A stretch of 64,000 bases of DNA from Lactarius indigo (taxonomy: Eukaryota > Basidiomycota > Agaricomycetes > Russulales > Russulaceae), in contig JAFKAC010000051.1 in the NCBI GenBank assembly GCA_025766275.1, positions 62,001-126,000 on the forward strand. The letters run 5' to 3'. Position 1 is the first letter of the stretch. The number at the start of each line of letters is the position of its first letter. This document shows, piece after piece, positions 57,601 to 64,000 of this stretch. The notes beneath the pieces are model-generated. The model did no database searches, was not told the origin of the DNA, and saw only the letters and a list, made by a program, of their open reading frames with translations. Made by a program: the position numbers and the translations under genes.

Positions 57601-59501
57601 TTCGCGGACACCCTCCACTTTTCTACACCATCCAATTCTCAGGCGATGCTTGTGTCGACTCTGTGCAGTTCCTGCTCAGACGTGGCGCAGATGTGAATGC
57701 CATGGAGGGGTATTTTTGGACTCCACTGCATATAGCAGCAGAAACGGGAAATCTCAAGGTAGCCCAGATATTACTTGAACACGGGGCACAAATCGACTGT
57801 CGGAATGACAAGGGGCATACCCCATTACACTTAGTGTCAACCAGGAAGTCCGCCGAATATGAAGGCGAACGTGAACGTGAACGTGCTATTCTTGCGCGAA
57901 TATTGGTGGAGCGCGGTGCGGACGTGATGGCACAAGACAATAGCGGGGCAACCCCATTACATTTCGCATCATCTCTCGCGCGGGCCGAGATTACCCGGCT
58001 GCTGCTTAAACATGGTGCAAATGCCCGGGCAGAGAATATCCAAGGCCAGAGCCCACTGCACGAGGTGTCACGAGGCATCCGCCAATATAAAATCTATCCT
58101 TACATTAGACTTGGTTCCGTGGACCCAGCATATCACCGTAAAATAGCTCCCGATGTCGCACTGCTTCTACTAGAGCACGGCATAGACGTGAATGCACTAG
58201 ATAAAGACCACGCAACTCCGTTACATTTTGCATCCTCCCATGGGATGCTTGAGATCACACGACTGCTGCTCGATCATGGCGCAAAGGCCAACGCGAAGAA
58301 TATATGGGGTCAGACCCCTCTTCACCTAGTATCGCAGCACGAAGACTACACTAAAGAAAACCTCGATGTTGCACGGCTGTTACTGAAGCTCGGAATGGAT
58401 GTTAACGCGCGAGATAAGGACCAGGCAACCCCTTTACATTTCGCGTGTTTCCATGGGCGCTTTGAGACCGCACTGGTGTTGCTTGACCACGGAGCTGAAG
58501 TCAACGCACAGAACGCCGATGGTCAGACTCCATTACACTATGCCACTCTAAATGCTCGCATATACGATCATGCCCCTGTTGCGCGGCTAATGGTGGAGAG
58601 GGGCGCGGATGTGAATGCACGAGACAAGGACCAAGAAACCCCGCTACATTTGGCATCTTACCACTACTTGCCGGAGGCCGTGCTGGTGCTGCTCGGCCAT
58701 GGCGCAAAAACTGACGTACAGAACGCGGATGGCCAGACCCCATTACACCGAGTAACACAGTGTTCACGTTATAACTCACCCCTTCATGAGCTTGCGCAGC
58801 TATTGTTAGAGTGCGGCATGGACGTAAATGCCCGAGACAAGACACAGGCAACCCCATTACATTTTGCATCCCTCCATGGGCTGGTCCATGTCGCAAAGGT
58901 GCTGCTCGACCATGGGGCAAGTGCTAATGCGGAGGACATCCAGGGCCAGATTCCATTACACCGAGTATCACAGATCTTACCCTATCCGGGATTTGGTCCT
59001 GATGTTGTGCAGCTATTTTTGGAGCGCGGTGTGGACGTAAATACACAAGACAAAGCACAGGCAACCCCGTTACATTTAGCATCCTACTATGGGAATACCA
59101 ATGTCGCAGAGGAGTTGCTTGACCATGGGGCACGGGTTAACGCGGAAGACATTCGAGGCCAGACCCCACTACACCGGGTGGTACTAGGCAATCACGACTA
59201 CCGCAGTTTCACGGAGGCAGAGTCGTGGCCGCGAAAAATCTATCCAGACAGAGCTGCTCGTCTCGCACGACAATTACTGGAGCGCGGTGCGGATGTAAAT
59301 GCGCAAAACGAAGACCACGAAACCCCGTTGCACCTAGCGTCACGCCTTCGATTGCTTGAGATGGCGCGAATACTTCTCAAGCACGGAGCCAACGTCAACG
59401 TGAAGAACTTGGAGGGAAAGTCACCTTTGCAGCTTGCTTCTGGGAGAAAGAGGAAGGCAATGAAACGATTGTTGTCGGAATACGCCGCCAACCAAGCATG
59501 A
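54638..59501 (+). CDS. NLR gene E: Goodbye-like / NACHT / ankyrin, last splice donor destroyed
   Basis: Exons 54638-54925, 54981-55031, 55088-55283, 55332-55526, 55581-55640, 55697-55861, 55919-55943 and 55993-56598 follow the family model. Domains are the Goodbye-like N-terminus, a four-copy linker, NACHT with Walker A HGKVGSGKT, a VLDALDEC Walker B and VTSRPEIDI. The next donor, GTAAGG or GTGAGG in the other four genes, is TTAAGG here (56599). Without splicing the frame ends at TAA 56600-56602, giving a 529-residue Goodbye-NACHT protein without the helical region and ankyrins. The ankyrin exon 56657-59501 is still fully open (948 codons, about 19 repeats, same length as in gene C), so the change is recent, is an error, or is bypassed. 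The whole gene would otherwise encode 1476 residues. Exon 8 and the start of exon 9 resemble gene D; after about 57240 the ankyrin exon is B-like. Confidence 0.85.
55445..55526 (+). repeat. Heptad linker minisatellite, 4 copies (gene E)
   Basis: Four 21-bp units (TSDLKDT, TNDIKDD, TSDIKGA, ISNIEDK); the exon is 42 bp (2 units) longer than in A and C. Confidence 0.8.
56599..56602 (+). other. Mutated splice donor of NLR gene E (GT to TT) with immediate stop
   Basis: GGCAT|GTAAGG in genes A, B and C (GGCAT|GTGAGG in D) is GGCAT|TTAAGG here, which removes the donor and creates an in-frame TAA at once. The acceptor ACATAG at 56651-56656 is intact. Confidence 0.85.
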
Positions 59502-60311
59502 TATGTAGTCGTGATGGGCCTGCTTTATGATCCAGTATAGAAACGTTGCATTGTTTGACAAATACATTCGGATACACAGTTTGTAGGTAGTAGCCATATA
59601 TGGAGCGTATTGAAGATCCCGCACGTCACCTCTGCCCACCTGACCATTCACGAAATCGTTTTTCCGCCCCTACCCTCGCTCATGACAACCGCCCTGCCCA
59701 ACACGGGCAAGCATCAATGCACCGCATGTCATACATTTTAATGAGGCTGCAGACCACACACATGTAACATCACCATGGGAGATGTTACAAGCGCAGGTAG
59801 TAAATGGTCAAGGTGTCAACCGCCCCATGAGAATGGACGGGAAAAATAACGCCAGAAGGCAGAAAATACCGCACTGGGGAGATCCGTGGCACGCGGGATT
59901 ATGCGAACGCGAAATAAAGTGAAATTTGTATGCGTTGGGTTAGTCTGGGAGGAAACGAGAAGTTGTGAGTGGTGTTAGACGGAGGATGCACGTCGAGATA
60001 TATTTGCCGAAACCTAGCGGGAAATTCTTGCCGGCAGATGGGAAACCCGCGTCTAGTGCTGTCTGTTGGGATAAAGGAGAGGAGGGCGAAATAAGGATTG
60101 ATTGTTGAGGGAGCGTAGTCCTTGGAAAGGAAAGGAGTGATGTGAATGGTTTCAGTACAAGGAGGAGTGCGCAGCGCTGTGCTTACACTTGAAAGTTGGC
60201 GAATACAAACATATTTCGTCACCGATGGATATGCGAACTTGACTTTTGTCAGTGACGACCTGGAGTGGAACGAGCCTGCACTATGTCACCCAGGGCTGCC
60301 CATTCACGGAC
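59502..60311 (+). repeat. Gene E downstream module, right end of the NLR array
   Basis: The usual 3' flank (TATGTAGTCGTGATGGGCC) and following module continue up to GGGCTGCCCATTCACGGA, which matches 27222-27240 and 39080-39097. After about 60311 all similarity to the array stops. Confidence 0.65.
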
Positions 60312-61308
60312 ATCAGCATTTTGTTCGGGGACTGGATGACCTGTATGTACTGGGAGAACTGGAAGATATTTTCCAGTCTGTTCCCAGACAGGTTCCAGAA
60401 TGCCAGGAGTCAGCGTCGTTTCCAGATCCTTAATTTTCTGCCAGATGTCCAGCCAGGCAAGGCCTGTCTTTTGCTTTCTTTCCAGGCAATAATCCAGGCC
60501 TCTTTACCAATCTCAGAGCGTGCCGGGTTATGTAGAGGGGAAGTGAGCAAACGTCATGCACTAGTAACGTGGACATGTACGACGTGCCTAGGTGGTAGTC
60601 AGGTGGTAAAAGGCCGTATATGTCGGAACAGGCCTTTGGTGAACGTGCTCGAAAGCACGTGCGTGAGTAGTCATGGGCAGATCAACTGATACATTCCGAA
60701 TGCGAACCCGAGACCTTTATACATGCGGACTGTACCTAAGGTCAACAAAACGAAAACGCGACTAAGTCGAGAAGTGTGAGGAGGGAAAGGTAAGGTGGGG
60801 AAAAGTAAACTAAAAGTCGAAGGCGGAGAGGGAATCAACAGGTGGAAACATGAGGCGAGCGCGGGGAAAAGGGTACGAATCATCATGGAAGTAGGAGAGT
60901 CGGAGAACAAGGGAGCGTGGCCGAACGACAGCGCCGGAGGTATCAACGACGCGCACTACGAGTACAAAGAAAGCGTCAGAAGAAAGGAAAATTTAAAAGA
61001 TATTGGGTGCGCCTGTGCCCAAGACAGAGAGCGCGAACTAGAATAATTCAACGAAGAGTTGTGGCTTGAGAGGCGATGATGCGAAGTCGATCGGCCAAGG
61101 GTGAAGACATGAAGGAGGCGATGAAGACGTCGGGGAAAGCAAAGGAATGGTGAGTGGTGGAAGCATGGTTGACTTGAGGCTGTTGGCGTCGCAGTTGGGA
61201 GGCTTGAAGGCGACATTAGCCCCGACGCCGGTATGGTGCGGGCGATCGAGGGGCATCCGGCGATGGCGGAAGGGACAGGGGTGTGAGGCAAGAAATGACA
61301 GTTTCGAG
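60312..61308. other. Unrecognised sequence right of the NLR array
   Basis: This stretch begins at the end of array homology. It contains a strong inverted repeat at about 60350-60390 (CTGGGAGAACTGGAA against TTCCAGTCTGTTCCCAG, a near-perfect hairpin) within a CCAG-rich segment, and purine-rich sequence at 60780-61150. Several short frames exist on both strands, and I can assign none of them. Confidence 0.4.
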
Positions 61309-61316
61309 GATAAGAT
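61309..61316 (+). repeat. 8-bp target-site duplication, left copy
   Basis: GATAAGAT, repeated exactly at 62113-62120 on the other side of element 2. Confidence 0.85.
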
Positions 61317-62112
61317 TAGTGATTTGCCGGCCCAGCCTGGAAGCCGGAAGCCAGCCCAAGCCAGCCGCTGGAAGCCAGGCCGAGCTGGAGCCGTAAGTCA
61401 GGCTTTTGCGGCCTGTGGCTCAGGCTTGAAATTCTCTGGGCCGGGGGATACGGCCTGCATCTCGGCTTCAAAATTGCAGGCTACAGGCCGAAAAAAAATA
61501 AAATCAAACGACTGCCAGTCACAGTACATGTTGCCAACCTCCTCACAGTATGTACGCCCCCATCCTCTGTATGCTGCCCCTCTCTGATTCACCATCTAGT
61601 CGTCAAGTTCTCCTAACTTTTGAGCTCTGTGTCAGTGTGGCTCATTATTTTAATTCTCCAGATTTCTGCACTTGTGTGCGGCACTATTGGCTCGAATCAA
61701 ACGTGTTCCCGACTCATGCGACTAGTTATATGAAGTTTCGTGTCACGCACAAACGTGCATGACCATTTCGACCACCTTCAACCACCCAACCTCGTTTCTG
61801 TTCCCGACCCCACCGCATGTCCACGCACGTTTAGCCCTTCAAGAGCAACATGTCCCTAACTATTGCAAACCAATATACGACGGCGCACGTCCCGCGGACG
61901 CGTGCGCAACACCTTGCGATGTATCACATGCCCCAAGACCTGCACATGTCTTGGGTCTTTGTTCCTCTCAAAAATTCCCAAAGCCACGGCCCAAAAGCCG
62001 GGCCAGCCCAAGCCATGGGTGGCGGCTCAGGCCTCACATTTTCCAGGCCTAAGCCTCTCAAAGCTGGGCCTAAGCCACAGCTTTCAGGCCAAGCCGGGCC
62101 GGCAAATCACTA
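61317..62112 (+). mobile_element. Non-autonomous hAT-like element 2 (796 bp)
   Basis: The termini are perfect 17-bp inverted repeats, TAGTGATTTGCCGGCCC and its complement, flanked by the 8-bp duplication GATAAGAT. TAGTG fits the hAT end rule. The subterminal regions are packed with AGGCC/AGCC/GGCC repeats in both orientations, as expected for transposase-binding arrays. No transposase frame is present. The middle (61607-61942) is homologous to the middle of element 1 in reverse orientation although the termini differ. A plus-strand frame (61759-62052) parallels the element 1 frame but is offset by an indel from the next conserved segment, so a protein is doubtful. Confidence 0.85.
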
Positions 62113-62120
62113 GATAAGAT
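62113..62120 (+). repeat. 8-bp target-site duplication, right copy
   Basis: GATAAGAT, identical to 61309-61316. Confidence 0.85.
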
Positions 62121-62364
62121 GTTGGAAGAGAGAGAAGAAAAAGCGAGGTGAGGCAAAGTGAGCGAAAAACAAGTTGATGGTGATGGACGAGATAAGGCGT
62201 GACGGCTGACAGTTTCGGAGTGGCTGAGATACTCGGAAACAGCCAGTTTCGGGCCCAAGGGCCGTGCTGCCGTTACATCGGAAGGATGGCAACCGGCGGA
62301 CTGGAGCAGAAACTATCAATTGGCGAACAATAGGCGAAGCACGCCATCACGCTAGAGTCTGATT
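62121..62364. other. Spacer between hAT element 2 and the Plavaka stop codon
   Basis: Purine-rich sequence with no recognisable gene. It may include the 3' untranslated part or terminal region of the Plavaka element, whose ends I could not identify. Confidence 0.35.
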
Positions 62365-63996
62365 CTAGACCACCACCTCAAACGAGTGATGGTCTGCATA
62401 TTTATTAACGTAGTACATTGAGAACAAGTCTAGTGAGTTGGAATAATGAAGCTGATGGGGAATGGACCCTGAACCAAAAACCGGTATCAGGTGAACGTTA
62501 CGCAAGATCGTCTTGATGTGTACCACACACTGAGCATGCCGTGAGCCAATAAACTCTGGCTGAACTCTCCACATCCCTGTAACAGGATCGGGACCCCGGC
62601 CTACACGTTTAAAGCGATCAATGAGGGCGCAAGGGTAAACAGTTTCATTGTACGTAAAAGAGAAAAATGTACGAACGCGCCCAACGATCATTCCCCGCAT
62701 TCCTGGCTGGCCCTGATCTTCTACGATCAGGACACAATCGTATCGTGCTTCCTTCTGACGCCAAGAAGGCGTGGACCGAATTATTTGGCGGTGCATGCCA
62801 TGTGAACCCGAAACGTCGCTTGGCGCATAGAATATGGCACGTGCAGAATGGAACACCAACACCTTCGATTGGATGTTGGGAAGGACTGCCCAAGGCTGCT
62901 GTACTGCAGGTGGTTCATCGGGGTTGAGCTGGTCAAAGAGGAATTGCTGCGCGAGTAGTGGCAGGTTGGGCGTGTGAATGTGTTCGGCCAGGGATGCAAG
63001 ATCAGTGGGATACCCGGACTCTGCGACATGAGTTACCTGTCACGAGAATTGAAAAGAGAGGACTTACGTGGGCGAACGGCAAGAACCACCTCCCCTTTGA
63101 TATCGCCATCAATAGCACCATCAGCATCTTCGTCATTGTTACTGGCAGGCCTTGTGACTGGGCTTGGCATTCGCTCTTCAGATAACATCCCGCGTGCTAT
63201 GAAATTGACATGAGCAGACAAGAGCTTGTCAAGTCGCTGGTTCGTCAGCAACATCTGCCCAAGTGGCTCGTAACGATTTGAGCGTCGCCACAGTTTCTTC
63301 ACTGCAGTGATGTGCCGAGACTCAGTGATCGAAGAGCATAACCCATTCGGTGCGCCGAATTCTTGAATCAGGTGCACGTAATGCACCATGGAGTGCTGGT
63401 GTGGGAGATTGAATCCCTTGGGGTGGACACCGGACGTACGGAAAATCTCACGGGTTGCGTGAAATGTCCGTAGTGCCTTTCTGATGGCGGTCAGATCGGA
63501 CTCACCAATTTCACAGCAGCGTACAAGATAGCAGAAGTCCAAGAATGCGGAGAGACACTGCACTAATTGTGGAGGCACATATTCTGCAATAGCGGGTATG
63601 TAGACCTTGCATTGCATAAGTGAAATCAAAGACTCGGATGCCCAAACGTTGACCCGATCGGCATACTCACCTTCATCAACGCCTTCGAATCGTCTCCCAT
63701 CCATTGTTTAAACCGTCGACCATGCTTGAATCTACGTAGTCCAGGAAATGGTGGGGTCATTGCGATCCTATGTGAAAGTTGTAGGGTCATATTACGATAT
63801 TATAGTACATACCTACCCACCTTCTATCAATGTCGTCCAGGATCTCGGCAGCGCGAGACTTAGTGTATATTGCCACAATATACTTGCATGTCCACTTGAC
63901 GAGGTGATCCTTGAACGATCCCTTGATGATTTGATGCAGTAAATCTGGCGAGAGACTTTCATGGATATCGGCACGTGGAAAGTCATTAGTGAACGG
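62365..63996 (-). CDS. Plavaka-type transposase, C-terminal exons (5' part beyond the window)
   Basis: Four exons on the minus strand read 63996-63821, 63767-63671, 63605-63068 and 63020-62365 (stop TAG), with introns of 53, 65 and 47 bp; an acceptor TTAG sits at the window edge. The product shows segments I know from Agaricomycete Plavaka transposases: PFTNDFPRADIHE, SPDLLHQIIKGSFKDHLV, PPFPGLRRFK, QWMGDDSKALMK, FGAPNGLCSSITESRH, WRRSNRYEPLGQMLL, TNQRLDKL and the C-terminal APSDVSGSHGMHR, PDPVTGMWRVQPE and YYVNKYADHHSFE. The acceptor of the last intron (GTCGCAG, 63021) was chosen because it alone restores the downstream frame. This part lies after most of the catalytic core, which is off the edge. 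No stop or frameshift is seen in the visible exons, so the copy could be intact; its terminal repeats were not found. Confidence 0.85.
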
Positions 63997-64000
63997 CTAA

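Noticed and set aside
60146..60689. Possible small gene across the array border
   Set aside because: Its first half is array module sequence and its second half unrelated; the frame is accidental at the junction.
61038..61291. Proline/serine-rich minus-strand frames as a gene
   Set aside because: Low-complexity purine/pyrimidine-biased DNA gives such frames on one strand; no motif or conserved splice structure was seen.
1..64000. tRNA or rRNA genes
   Set aside because: I saw no cloverleaf with the conserved TTCGA arm and no rRNA core sequence; a tRNAscan run would be needed to exclude weak candidates.

Overview
The window looks like nuclear DNA of a basidiomycete fungus, most likely an Agaricomycete. 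Five paralogous genes share the same phases and eight short introns of about 48-58 bp. They encode the Goodbye-like / NACHT / ankyrin STAND receptors (fungal NLRs) typical of that class. The mobile elements also fit: a Ty3/gypsy chromovirus, a Ty1/copia element, hAT-type elements and a Plavaka-type transposase. Gene models were built by hand from conserved splice sites; no transcript evidence was available.

Layout. 1-5902: minus-strand Ty3/gypsy element (gag, protease, RT, RNase H, integrase, start of a chromodomain, 5' LTR) cut by the left edge. It is inserted in a plus-strand Ty1/copia element, of which the RNase H end and 3' LTR remain (5903-8170). 8171-60311: a tandem array of five plus-strand NLR genes, called A (13566-18348), B (21567-26391), C (33437-38256), D (45348-50522) and E (54638-59501). 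They are separated by homologous flanking modules. Several modules are orphans, where the gene body is deleted and only its last few codons and 3' flank remain, so the array was once larger. A 978-bp hAT-like element sits upstream of C, and a frameshifted NUDIX gene lies between D and E. 60312-64000: the array ends, followed by unrecognised sequence, a second hAT-like element (61317-62112), and the C-terminal exons of a minus-strand Plavaka-type transposase running off the right edge.

How the genes work together. The five NLRs share an architecture: an N-terminal Goodbye-like helical domain, a heptad linker of variable copy number (2, 5, 2, 9 and 4 copies in A-E), a NACHT NTPase, a helical middle region, and 19 or 21 ankyrin repeats. 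By family analogy they are intracellular sensors in which ankyrin repeats bind ligand and NACHT drives ATP-dependent oligomerisation; that role is inferred. Genes A-D read as complete. Gene E has lost the GT of its last splice donor and would stop right after NACHT. Mosaic similarity (C is B/D-like then A-like; E is D-like then B-like), linker changes in exact 21-bp steps, deleted copies and nearly identical intergenic blocks show a cluster reshaped by unequal crossing-over and gene conversion.
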